A stretch of 64,000 bases of DNA from Latrodectus hesperus (taxonomy: Eukaryota > Arthropoda > Arachnida > Araneae > Theridiidae): positions 22,546,822-22,610,821 of the forward strand of contig CM075857.1 of assembly GCA_037975125.1 (NCBI GenBank), written 5' to 3'. The position numbers and the translations under genes are program-made. Numbering within the stretch: the stretch's first letter is position 1; each line of letters opens with the position of its first letter. This document shows positions 22,260 through 33,789 of this stretch, one piece after another. The notes under the pieces were generated by a model. That model ran no database searches and was not told the DNA's origin. It worked only from the letters and a program-made list of their open reading frames with translations.

Positions 22260-22321
22260 TATAAGAAAATCCGCCAAAAAATCACCAAACTCAAAATTTG
22301 GCATCCTGGATTATACGGCAT

Positions 22322-24280
22322 CTGCTCCGCATAGATGACATAATTTTTTTTTTAATTTCATGAATTAATAGAATTCTAAAGTACTAATTGCAATATTTGT
22401 AAGCAATTTCTTTTAAATCTTAATACTAATGCCTTGCTTACGTCAACATTAAATTTTTTTATTAATTTTAATTAAAACCAAATATGTTCATTAACTCTAA
22501 GAACTAGTTGAATTTTTTATTTTTAAATCGTACAATATAAATGTGTTTGAAATACTGTGCTTTTATAATTATTTAACTCATTTTTTATTAAAACAAGATT
22601 CAATTTTTTTAATTATTTTAATTTATAGATTTATTTAACGGGAAATGTTTAAATTCTTTTCCTTCGAATTTGTTACATGCATGCATTCTTTCATAAGGAA
22701 GACCGAAAACACGTATTTATTTTGTCCTACATGAATAACATTCATTCATTGATATCCTTTTAGCGATGCGCAATCGTATCAAATAATGTTTCTGCTGTTA
22801 TTTGAAATTTGATTCATTTATAAAAGCTTTTTTCATTGCGAAAATTAACCAATAAAAACTCATGTAATATTAATTGAATTAGAAAATAGTATTTGCATGT
22901 CCATTGAGAAACTAGTTGAAGTCAATGTAGAAGTTTCTCAGTTAAGACAAGACACTGGTATTCTTTGAAACATTAATTGCTTCCTTGAAAGACTTACATT
23001 TGAGATATTATTTTACTACTTTAAGTTATGACAATATAAAAACTAATCTTTTTGCATCGTAAGCACATGGGATTTTTAAATTAAGATCTTCCAAGTTATT
23101 TATTTAATCATTTGCATAAAGGGTTTAAGAGCTATGAATGTCTTTTCAAAGAAATAATTAAATTTTTCGTATGCAATATGAGATAATAACATTTTGAGCA
23201 CTTGAATTCATATTAAATAAATTAATATTGCCAACTTTAAACTTTCGACTCCATTTTTTAATCTCTTTATCATATTCTTTATTCAGGTTTTATGATAAAC
23301 TCAAGTTTTAATTCAATTTACAACAAAAACTTGTGCTTTACTATTGACTTATTTCGTGTAAAAAAGCAGGATGTTATCGAAATGCATTTCATTAATTAAA
23401 ATGTCAGAATAAAGAACTTTTATACATACTCACAGCAGTAGATGTTTTAACATTTTTTGTGATATTTTTAGATTAAAAAAAACTAAGAGTAGCATTTTTC
23501 TTTATGGAAGAATCAAAACATAACGAAATCACCTTTTTACATTTTAAGTAGAAAAATTATCAAACAATATTTTTAACCATGTTTAGTTTTTAAAGTAGCA
23601 TACCTTAAAAATATTCTTCCGGAAACTCGAAGAATAAATACAGTTATGGATGAATTCAGGTTCAAAAAATTTTTTATTTTATCATGATATTGAAATAATA
23701 TGTCTAAAAAAACATTAAATTACTTTACTCTAGAAATGTAGCTGTCAGTTGTATTTTAAATTTCATACTATAAATTTACTATTTTGTATTGAAATAAATT
23801 TAATGAATAAGGAATTCAAATTTCTTATAATCCTGAAATTCAGGGAATTTAAAGAGATTTAAATTTTAAAAAGTGCCTTTCAGTTTCAATTTTTGAAAGG
23901 TTTCCTATTTTCTTATCTGAGTATTACTTTAAAAAAAAGATCATTATTTAAAGAAAGGAAGAAAAATGAAAGCAACTAGACTTGATTGAAAGTGGAAAAA
24001 ATTAATCAAATTAACTATCGGATCTAGAGGAAATATATATCGTTACTATTTCTTTTAACAAGTATGAAATAAATAGAATGTTTAATGATGAAATTCGAAA
24101 GATGTTTAATTATTGCTCTATAAGTTTATACACCTTCTGAAAATCTAAAAAATGTGCGTTTTTCCTAGAAACAGTTTACTCGAAATTTTATAAAGTTATA
24201 AGAAATTTTAAATACCTGTATGTTAAAAGAAAAACTGAAACTGTTTAAGCAATAGCTATGCGCATAGCTACAGGAACTTT
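22322..24280. other. Anonymous AT-rich DNA
   Basis: No gene or classified repeat was recognised. A short inverted repeat (tgagaaact / agtttctca, near 22905-22940) is within chance expectation. Confidence 0.6.
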
Positions 24281-24289
24281 CTGAATTTC

Positions 24290-24345
24290 TTAACCGAGTG
24301 ATCAACGCTCTTGTCCTTAATATTGTTTCAGTCTAAGTTGGAAAT
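24290..24345 (+). repeat. Possible eroded SINE head
   Basis: 'aaccgagtgatcaacgctct' is close to the family A head 'agccgaatggttagcgctct'. No B box or body follows, so it may be a decayed fragment or chance. Confidence 0.3.
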
Positions 24346-24689
24346 GAGGTATCTAGCTAATAATATATCCATGAACCTTTCTTAGAAAATTGTGCTGTTT
24401 TTTAACATGATATCTACTCAATTTTCAAAAGGGAGTCACTATTGCTGCTATGCTGTCCTCTACCCAAAAATCATTTTACTAAAAAAATTTTTTTACGAGT
24501 TTTATTTCAGCTAGTAGAAAGATAAAATTTGTTACAATAATATCCTTTACAACATTTTTCTTGAGTATTCATATTACATAGCAATTGTAACAATATTTTT
24601 ATAGCGAAAGAATTTCCAATGACAACAAAGTAGAGATGAGATGCATACGTTATTTACAAATTTATTTACATAGGTTGGGTTCTATACCT

Positions 24690-24825
24690 CAATTCATGGG
24701 TTTGGTTACCAACTTGGATTGTTGACGAAAGATGCTTCGGTGTCCACTTTATAAAATAATAAACTTGATTCCCCGAGAAGTTAGTCCTCGTGTGTAAAAA
24801 AATTACTATGATAACAAACCTCAGA
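24690..24825 (+). mobile_element. SINE family A, heavily diverged
   Basis: 'attcatgggtttggttacc', 'tgtccactttataaaat', 'gaagttagtcctcgtgtgta' and 'tatgataacaaacc' follow the family A B box, body and tail. Confidence 0.6.
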
Positions 24826-25910
24826 AATTTTTACAATTTTATTTACATTTATTTTAAACTACGTGGTGCGAGGTTTGTTTCATTATGATGGTTCAATTAT
24901 ATCATTATAAGTCTTATCTATTTAACATTAACTTATTTTAGAAAATTATGTTAAATAATTTATTTCCCAATAAATAAGTAATTGAAAACAAACCACAAGC
25001 TTTGTACAGTAATCATGACACAATCTATTTTTCACAGAATAGTTAAATTAATATTATTATTAAGTTAAAAGTTGCCGTCAAAAAAGTTTTTTTTGAAAAT
25101 ATATATCCTATTATGCATAGTGTTCAGAATTTTTTTCTTATCGTGCTGTGAACTTATTTAAGCCAAATTCTAAGGTTTTAAATACAAAAATTTAATAAAA
25201 GAAACAATGTAGACATTTTGCATTCAAATGCGTAATAAGAATAGATTAAAAATGAATTCAGTAAAATAATAACAGTTTTAAAAGGATATTTATAGATACG
25301 TGATAATTCTCTTAGAAGAAATTCTCCGATATTCTTTTTTATGGACTTCTTTTACATTATTTCAAAGAGTTACTTTTAAATTTAAAATAACTTAGTTATT
25401 CACAAAATTTTAAAAGTATAATAGCATTTCTTATTTAAGTGAAATTAATGAAAGAACCATTAAAAAAATTATTTTAGAGACGTTTGCCCTGAGTGTGTTA
25501 CTTTGAGAATATAAAAAAATAAATTCTTCTTTGTGAAACATTTTTCCCCATATTCAATAATCTCGTTAAAAATTCTGTATTGTTTTGGTTTTTGTGTGTA
25601 TTTTGTATAAGTTTTATTTTTGTGTTATTGAATCCTTAGCGCACTAACACAGAAGATTGAAAACGTCACGTATACAGCTAAAAAACTTAAATTACGATGA
25701 TGAATTTCATGTTAAAAAATAACAATAATGTCTTATACTCAAGAACACTTATAAAATTTTAAGCTATAATGCAATGAAAATTAAAGCTGATATTATGTAT
25801 AAACATAGTTTAAAAATTTTATAAAATGCATTTTAAAAATGTTGTCTATTTTTGCGATTTGAAATAGCACAATGTTATGCTAGAACCAGCAAATTGTGTG
25901 CAAAAATATT
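24826..25910. other. Anonymous AT-rich DNA
   Basis: No recognisable feature. Confidence 0.6.
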
Positions 25911-25921
25911 ACGTCAAGGTT

Positions 25922-26085
25922 GCTGCTAGGTGCTTATAGCTGTAATCTTCACACCAATTTATATATTCGACTTCCATCGTGAATATTGATGTTTGTAATT
26001 TTTGGGAGTCCATTATTCCTGTAAATCCTGGTTGAATTAAACCTCATTCAAAGAATGTTCTTAGAGTGACGAATAAACTAAACCT
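25922..26085 (+). mobile_element. SINE family A, heavily diverged
   Basis: 'atattcgacttccatcgtga' (B-box region), 'attgatgtttgtaatttttg', 'aatcctggttgaattaaacc' and 'gagtgacgaataaactaaac' keep the family A order. Confidence 0.55.
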
Positions 26086-26999
26086 AAATATCATTTTAGT
26101 AAGATTAAAATAACTCAAGATTTGATTTTTAAACTCGCACAATGAAACTGTAAAATTAAACAATGCTGAAATTGAAACGAATGTCTTGATGAAATAGTAG
26201 AAACTTAATACATTAATTTGATATTCAATTGACAAATCTCTCATTTGTCTTGTACAATGTGTCGAGGAGTATATTTAAGAGTTCCAAATGATTAGGTTAA
26301 AAATTAATGTCTTGATTTTTCGTCATGTCCATGTACTGTTAATAACGGTTGGTGAACTACTTGTAGCAAAATTTCCTACATTTTTAATTCATGTTAATTC
26401 ATGATTTCCATGTTTATTTTTTATTACAGTTAATTTATTTTTATAACTTATACAAGAAAACTTTGCATCATCACGATTCCTTTTTCGTAACCTCTTGTTA
26501 CTTTGTAAGCTCTTATGTGAGTAATTGAATTTGCTATTATATCAAATGAAAATATTAATAGAAAATAATATTAGGCTTTAAATTAATTGAAAAATATCCG
26601 GTTAAAGAAAAGTTCCTACATAAATTAAAATTTTCCTTTAGTATTAATAAGATTTAGATTTAGTATTAATAAATTCATAAATTTTACTTTAAATTTTTTA
26701 TATCAAAAATTATTTTCACACAAATCTAGTTTTTGGTTTTGACCATTATTGATTGACAAAAAAAAATGTTTTTTCTGATGAATCCCAGGCATCAAATAAA
26801 AAAAGATCTCATAACCAAAGAAATACTTTAATATGGTCCGAAATTAGATTGATGAAGTTCGAGCCCAAATTTATCAGAGCTGTCCCATTTACCATCGTTA
26901 TTATTATTCCTATACTCTTGACCGAGTAAGCAATATTTGGCACTATTTTCAGCATTTAATGTTAAATATTGGCAAGTTGGCAATATTTAACTCTGAAGG
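26086..26999. other. Anonymous AT-rich DNA
   Basis: No recognisable feature. A small direct repeat of 'ttagtattaataa' occurs near 26640-26670. Confidence 0.55.
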
Positions 27000-27004
27000 G
27001 ATAT

Positions 27005-27082
<78 letters not shown>
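27000..27082. repeat. (TA)n microsatellite
   Basis: About 82 bp of TA dinucleotides with one phase slip near 27015 ('ataata'). Confidence 0.96.
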
Positions 27083-27086
<4 letters not shown>

Positions 27087-27880
27087 GCATATTTTGCTTG
27101 TTTATCCGTAGTTCTCAGTATCTTTTCTTTTCCTAAATATTCATCTATGCTTATCAATAGTAAATAGTTGAAACTTGAATAAAATTTTAATACAAAACAT
27201 TTTTATAAATTGTTATACTTATCTTTGTATTTGTATAATAACCAAATATAATGGGAAAAATTATTCTATAATTATAAAACTTAGGATGAGTAGTTCTGTT
27301 CAAAACTTTTTGTCATAATTACTGAATTAAAAACACATTTGTGAAATTCAGGTGCTTTTTTTATTTCGTGTTAAGTATTTTAAACAGAGAAACAGCACAG
27401 AAACAGAATTGCAGAGAAGTTTATAATAAATATTCAATTGATTGTGTGTATCATATAAGGAACTGAAACTGCTAGAGTTCCAGAAACCTTAACTATAGAA
27501 ATTTTAAGATGTTTTGTAAAAGTGCATTTTAGAATAAAAAAATTGCGATAATTTAAACATAATTTTAACTTTACGAAATTATTGCCGATTTTTTATGCGT
27601 TTCCGAAGTATAAAAATAAACTAATTAGATTTGCATATGCCTATTATTTATTCATTTATTTTAAAACTATTAAGTTTTGTTTATGCAAGTTTTCATAGAT
27701 TTGTATTTTAATTAATTTTTCTTTCATAAATTTCATTTAAACTTTGTTTAAATTTCCAACTTTTATAATTTAAACTGAGCATTATTATGTATGCCTTTTT
27801 GTAATTAGGATATTCTTCAATCCGTTTTGTTTCCAATATTATATAATTTATTACTTCGATACTTATTCGTGCATGCAATT
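27083..27880. other. Anonymous AT-rich DNA
   Basis: No recognisable feature. Confidence 0.55.
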
Positions 27881-27885
27881 ACTAT

Positions 27886-27972
27886 CTTGGGATTTGGTGT
27901 TTGTAGTGGTTTGGAATCCACTGAAACTGTAGCATCGTGTGCAAAAAGTGACTGCTAAGTAACAAAGGAAAA
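27886..27972 (+). mobile_element. SINE family A fragment, 5' part missing
   Basis: 'cttgggatttggtgtttgta', 'gtggtttggaatccactgaa' and 'catcgtgtgcaaaaagtgac' match the family A body and 3' end. The tRNA head is absent. Confidence 0.75.
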
Positions 27973-29205
27973 AAAAAGCCTAAGAATGTTAAATTATTGC
28001 CAATACCAGTTATATTATGTCTTACTGAAAGTTTGATTAATTTAATGAAATTAAAACATATTTGGAAAATGTTTTGATTTTTTTTTCAATTGATTTAAGG
28101 AATATGCAGATTTTAATGTAATTCCTTCTACCAATAAGAATATTTTTCTAGAAATGAGATATATTTATTTGAAAAAAAGGAAAACATTTTTTTAAAACTT
28201 AACTGACAGTGGAACAGTTATTAGTCGGATGTTTTGCAGTGAAAATGATATTCAATAAGTATATTTGTTAATGAATTTTTTTGTTGTTTTAAAGTGACTT
28301 GAAATAACATCCTTTAGTAAATGAACAATATTTTCTTGGTGCAGATATGTTTAATTCAACTGAATTATTTTATAAATGCAATATTTATAGCGATTTTTAT
28401 TTTATTTCCAAACTCTTCAGTGTGTCTGTGCGTTACACTTCTTGACTTTAAAATCAAAAGATAACACTTGTATTCGAGAAATCTTATCTATGTAAAATCT
28501 TTCATAATATTTAAACCTTCAAATTTTCTGTGTTTTCAATCTGCTGTTTGTTTCTTATGAATGAAATGCTGGTTAATTTTCCAGTAAGATTTTATTGCTC
28601 ATATACCTCAAGCAACCGATTAAGACTGGTAATTTTTCAAAATTTTATCGAATGTTCTCAATGTTCCTAATAAAACCAGTAAACTCTCTTTAAAAATTTC
28701 ACCTAGACTATATGTTTGAAATCTTTTTTTCTTAACACCTAGTAACTTCGATATTTATCTATTACAATCTTCATTTGGATTAAATGCTAATTTTCTTTTA
28801 AAAATTATTTATTTGAATCATTTCACAAAAGTAATTTAGAAGTTATTAATGGCAGAATGTTAAAATTTCAAAAATGTAGAAAAGCTACAGAATTGTTTTA
28901 TACTTAGCTCAGATAAATATAACAATATTTTCTGAGTAACTTCAGTATTATGTAAAAACCAAATATACAAATAAGGTCATTTTTTTCTGAACTCTACTAA
29001 AAACGCTTAGAAATTTCAATTTTGATCTCAAATAATTCATATCAATATATTTATGTTTTATTACATTTGGAATATAAAATATTGAAAATGTAAACTATTT
29101 ATTATTCACATAATAGTAATTTTTGTTTGTATTACACATAGTTCACACTTTCTCATGTTCATGGTAGAGATATAGTTGATTATGCATTATAGTTATAGTA
29201 AATGT
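27973..29205. other. Anonymous AT-rich DNA
   Basis: No recognisable feature. Confidence 0.55.
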
Positions 29206-29207
29206 AA

Positions 29208-29385
29208 CTGAGCTGTCAGTAAATAAGAGTTAGTACATTGGTTTTCGATTCAACAATTCCTGAGTTCGATTCCCATATTGATTTTTGATGTGTGCAGTAG
29301 ATCTGAATCTACTTCATAAATCTTGATATATTTCTTTCGTGCAAAAATATATGTTAAGTGTCAAAAAGACTAAATCAAACTAAAT
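29208..29385 (+). mobile_element. SINE family A, diverged but nearly full length
   Basis: 'gagctgtcagtaaataagag' (head), 'tgagttcgattcccatattg' (B box), 'agatctgaatctacttcata', 'tttcgtgcaaaaatatatgt' and 'taaatcaaactaaatc' follow family A from end to end. The B box is well kept. Confidence 0.75.
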
Positions 29386-29550
29386 CGGTGATTAATATAA
29401 TGATAGAATCTTTAATAATATTCATTATAAATTACCGAAAAAAACTTACAATTTTATATTAAAACTTGACTAATTAGCCGTAGCATGCAAAATAAGCTGT
29501 GTGACGAATTAGTAATTAAATTATGTTGTCTTGAAAAACCCTTCTCCCAG

Positions 29551-29602
29551 GCTTGCTTGAAGAAAGATTCGGCGAAACTAGATGAGTTGATGACTTCAGA
29601 AG
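29551..29602 (+). CDS. Candidate 52-bp internal exon of an unknown host gene
   Basis: A pyrimidine-rich acceptor (aaaacccttctcccag, ending at 29550) precedes the segment, and a donor (AAG|gtaata) follows at 29603. One frame, beginning with the last two bases of an upstream codon, reads ACLKKDSAKLDELMTSE. The residues are hydrophilic and mixed, and the DNA is richer in G+C than its surroundings. The frame upstream stays open for a few codons (CLEKPFSQ). I recognise no family. No neighbouring exon was found, so this stands on splice signals and composition alone. Confidence 0.3.
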
Positions 29603-29619
29603 GTAATAGGATTAGCAAG

Positions 29620-31010
29620 ATTCCCAGATAATTGGAGATATTTGTTTATTATATTAGTGATAAAATTCAATACTTATTATAAACGTTTCGGAAGGAATCT
29701 TTGACGAGTATATAGATATTAGATTCTGGAATCCGTTAGAAAATAAGCAAAATTTGTAAAAAAAAACTCTTATCTAGTAGGAATAATATTAGGGATGGGG
29801 CATATTTACCATATCTGTGTAACCAGTTAGTGCTAATTGCAGTTAATTGAAAATAAGTTGATATTTTACTGGTTACTTTTTGTAACAGTTCCATTTACAT
29901 TTGTACAATGTAATTCGTGGCAGAACAATGAGTCGAATAAAAATTCAATAATTATATAAAACTTCTAATTTATGTTAGTTCTATAAAATTTAATATATGG
30001 TATTTGTATATAAACTAATTAAAATAGATGACATTTATAGACATACTTTCACTTAAATGTTAATGAAAAAATTGAAGTTATGTGATAACTAAAAAAACTT
30101 ATTCCTTAATAGGTTTCATTGTTTGAAATAATATTTCTACTTGTTTTTATTATCCTTTCATTTTAACAATGATGAGAAGAAATAAGACTTAGTGTTCTCG
30201 GTTTTTCGAATATGAAATGTCTAATAATTTTTTGATTTAAGTTTTTATTATTGTTTGTAATTTATTTAACGCAATATTTAAAAAGCAAGCGATATGCAAA
30301 GCAGACTATATAATAAACTACAAGTGCCACACGACAAAAAAAAATAATTTTAAATGCGTGCATTTTTTTTGTTGTGCTAATAAAATTTTCTAGTTATTAT
30401 ATTTATTAATATAATCCTTCCATAAAATCATTGATTTATGCTAGGCCAATATTAGCCATGAAATTGTTAAACCATTTTTAATGTCAACCATGAAATGAAA
30501 AGAATTCATTGATCTAGCTTATATAATAAAAGTAAAAAAAAATTATCTTTTCACTTTTAGGCAAACCTTTTTTAATTACTTAGAAAATTTTCTTTGAAGC
30601 AAGAAAAGTCTGAGAAAAAATTAACTTACATTTGCTATCTAAATTACATTTCTGTTATCATAATTACAATATTTAATTAATTTTTATCGAAATTTTAAAA
30701 AGTAAAAATTTTTAACTTAAGTAAATTCTATTTAACCTATTTACCTTTTAACTTTAATTCTAAGTTGAAAAGGAAAGTATAAATACTTTAAATACTTTGA
30801 AGGGGAAAAAAGAAGGAAATTACAAATAATTGAAAGAAATAATACAACAAATAACACAATAAAAATGTGTAAAAGAAAAATAGATCTTTTTTTTTTATCA
30901 TGCAAAGTAACAGCTGTGATATATTTGAAAAAAAAGTAATTAATGTATAATATATATAATGACTTTTATTATTTTCATGTGTAGCTCTTTTATTTTATAT
31001 AAAAATTCAA
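29620..31010. other. AT-rich DNA with repeated GTTAC/GTAAC motifs
   Basis: No gene was recognised. Around 29835-29895 there are several 'gtaac'/'ggttac' motifs, which recur at 31150-31450. They may mark the subterminal repeats of an eroded DNA transposon, but no terminal repeat pair could be drawn. Confidence 0.35.
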
Positions 31011-31019
31011 GAATAGCTT

Positions 31020-31330
31020 CTTATAGTACGCGCGGAAGAGAGCGGAACGAATCATCTTCCTACTCGTTTGCTCTTCATTATTAACTGTCATTTCCTCTTT
31101 CCTTCCCTCACTTTCTATCTCTCAATTCAGCTTTCTATGCAGATATATCGATACGGTTACTTCCGGTTACTATATTCACTCCGTCATCGGCTCTTCTGTA
31201 ATAAAAGTACATTGTCACTGAGTTGAGTCGTCACTATAAGAAAAAAATTGCAAATGTTACATTGTTTCCCGTTACTTTCTGTTCCTGTTTCAGTTATTTT
31301 GTATCCGGATACCGGATGTAATTGTAACAA
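31020..31330. other. GC-richer island of unknown nature
   Basis: 'gtacgcgcggaagagagcgg', pyrimidine-rich runs (31080-31130), 'cggttacttccggttactat' and an AATAAA at about 31200 stand out from the host DNA. A strong acceptor-like tract ending in CAG lies at about 31292. A 110-codon frame (31248-31580) overlaps it but is mostly A/T-type residues. It could be a solo LTR, a decayed transposon end or a host exon/promoter. None is proven. Confidence 0.3.
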
Positions 31331-31699
31331 TCTAACCAATATTATAGCTGGTACTGTTTTTCTGTACTCCGATAAAATTGATCATTGGAAGTATCTGATA
31401 TTTAAAATAATAAACTGGTTATTAACGGTTACATTTAAATATCAATTAAATAATACTGATTACAAATATTTTTCGCCCTTAATATTTGCTATTGTTAAGC
31501 AATTTCACAAAAAGATAACCAAAGGATTTCTCATAAGAAGAAACTTAAAACTGCAATTGACAACCGTTTCTCAAAATTAGCAAAATCTAATAAATTGTTT
31601 GATATATTTTTATACCCATTTCATCTTTAAAAATTAGATTTTTTAGAGATTATTTTAACGACTATTAACGAATACGAACCCCGAAGCGGGATACAATAT

Positions 31700-32320
31700 A
31701 AGCCTTTTTTGAAAGTTTGCTTGAAACTATTGACTTATGGCTATCGTCATATTTACTGCATTTTAGGGGAAAAATAACCATCAGTAAAAATTTCTGTATT
31801 ACATCAATTATAGCTTATGATTTACATTTTCTATCACTTCAGTAATTGCAAAGTTCTTATCTTTGTTTATAAATCTCCAATAAAGGAATTCTATTTTTGT
31901 AGTCCATTTCTTACAATATGCGAAAATGTAATTCAGCTGATTTTATTAATCGTTTTGTTGGAATAATCTGTTTCCAATAATCAATTTACCTAATCTGGAA
32001 ACAGTAAAACTGCTTTATGAGACACATAGTTTGAAATAATTTAATTTCTTTACTATGCTTGAATGCGTATATGTTTATTTTTAAGAAATTTTCATTACTT
32101 TTCAAGAATCTCCTTAACTAAAATTGTATGCCATTTTTGTCTATCATTACATGATTGACTAACAATTCCACATTTAATGACACTGTTTTGCAACAATAAA
32201 AGAAATATTTTTTACATACATAATGAGAAAGCTAGTTGCACAAAGTAACATCGAATTGCAAAGTTTCTAAATGCCATCTTGTAATCCATTGCAGATTTCC
32301 TCCATCTTTATTTAATAATT
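31700..32320. other. Anonymous AT-rich DNA
   Basis: No recognisable feature. Confidence 0.5.
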
Positions 32321-32327
32321 CAATTTC

Positions 32328-32388
32328 ACTCTTCTCTCTCCTCTTCTTGGTCTCTCTCGCCTCTTCTTTCTCTCTCCTCTTTATTCTA
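32328..32388. repeat. CT-rich low-complexity tract
   Basis: About 60 bp of mostly (TC)n/(CTT)n sequence ('cttctctctcctcttcttgg' and on). Confidence 0.85.
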
Positions 32389-32589
32389 CAAGTGATATAA
32401 AACTGTCTTTAATTTATACAGTATCAGATTCAGTAATTCCGAGAAATCATTTGTACGTTGAATTGAAATTCATCTATTCAATAGAAGGTTGTAAGCAACG
32501 AGTAATATATTGCAGATATAAAATGTAATATAAATTTAAAGAAGATAAAATTTAAGCTACTGAATTTCTTGATTTAGTTATTATTCAGC

Positions 32590-32960
32590 TTTGAAAACTG
32601 GAAATAAGCGGGATCCCTCCTACAGCTGTTTAAACCAAAACACGAAAAGTGTTTTTGTTAAACAATACATCTCGGAAGCAAATGTTCACATTTGTTATAT
32701 CTGACCAATGTGTTTATCGCTACTGTTCAAACTGGATAGCGATGTGATTGAAAAGATTACTTCTCGCTGAGTGACAACCCTTTTTGTCTAACTCAGTGAG
32801 CCTGCTACATCCAGAATAGCAATTCAGATCGTAAGTTCGGAAATTAAATATCATTACTCTGAATAGCTTGCGCAGTGTCTATGGTACTGGCGAACGAACT
32901 ATTTATACAGAAAAATATCTGCAGGCTCAGTTAGAATATGGAGTAATGATAGAGAGAATA
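32590..32960. other. Unclassified stretch of higher G+C
   Basis: Composition is closer to balanced than the surroundings. All six frames are broken by stops. It includes a compact hairpin at 32763-32800. No repeat partner was found in this window. Confidence 0.3.
32763..32800. repeat. Hairpin with two stacked stems
   Basis: ctcgctgagt pairs with actcagtgag (one mismatch), and inside it gacaa pairs with ttgtc, with a 2-nt bulge and a 6-nt loop. It is shorter than a typical animal microRNA precursor. Confidence 0.6.
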
Positions 32961-33746
32961 CAACATGTTCCATCACCATTATCGTTCTATAATAACTTGT
33001 ATTGATTAAATGAATTATCCAGCTCATCATGGCTATTTTCTTCTATGTATCACTGATAAGATATAATCAATAACCAACAATTTTACTATACAAAAGCTCA
33101 CTATCATGGAAATTAAGTTTTGTTTTAAATTTTTAGTTACTAATTAACAGCATTCCACAGATTTCCAGAAAGGCGTTGACTTCTAATAAAACATTTGTCA
33201 CTCAAGCGACGAATAAATTATCCGACGAATGAATGGAATATTTCAGTGCATTTTAATTTAAATTGTTTGTATATCTAAATATATTTTATAGTTCCAATAA
33301 ATTTCATTTACTTTACATAATTTCTCTTGGGATTTCATTTTTTATCCTAAATAATAAAGATATTTCCTGGGCAGCAAGAATGTCTTATTTAAAAGAGAGC
33401 AAATTGAAACTTGTTGAATTAAAAATGTTCTATTTATTTTTTTGACAATATTACAAAAGTTACAGTACTCTAGACTGCGTATTTAGAGATAAACAATTTA
33501 ACATTAGTATTGCCATATATGCTTAAATGCTAATAGCTTAAATTAAATTGCAAATATTTTAAATAGGAGTGAATTAAATAAAATGCATAATTTTAAAATT
33601 ATGTGACATATTTCTAATCTTATTAGTATTTCTAAGTAAAAGTTTTTGCAGAATTCATTTCTTTCAAATAAAGCTAACCTTGTTATTATATAATTTGATA
33701 ACCCTTCACTTTAAAAACTTAAGCTGTTCACGTAATTAAAGGAACG

Positions 33747-33777
33747 TATTTGATTAGCCATCTAGGCTAATCAAATA
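33747..33777. repeat. Perfect 13-bp hairpin
   Basis: tatttgattagcc and ggctaatcaaata are exact reverse complements with a 5-nt loop (atcta). It lies in AT-rich DNA, not beside any called gene. Confidence 0.85.
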
Positions 33778-33789
33778 ACCTAAAATCAT

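Larger units (their letters stand above)
19810..22321. mobile_element. MITE copy 1, interrupted by a Tigger-like element
   Basis: The outer ends are inverted: left 'atgccgtatgatcaggattc', right (reverse complement) 'atgccgtataatccaggatg', then 'ccaaatt' on both. Apart from the 2.27-kb Tigger-like insert, the remaining ~240 bp match the intact copy at 55012-55242, including 'tggagac'/'gtctcca'-type internal blocks and 'gttgccaa'. Flanks 'gcatagacgacaca' and 'gcatagatgacata' look like an imperfect 14-bp target duplication, but about 7 nt lie between the right TIR and the right flank, so the exact end is uncertain. Confidence 0.85.

Noticed and set aside
31248..31580. 110-codon plus-strand open frame
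   Set aside because: It follows a strong acceptor-like tract at its start, but most of it is A/T-biased and no domain is visible. Kept only as part of an unexplained island.
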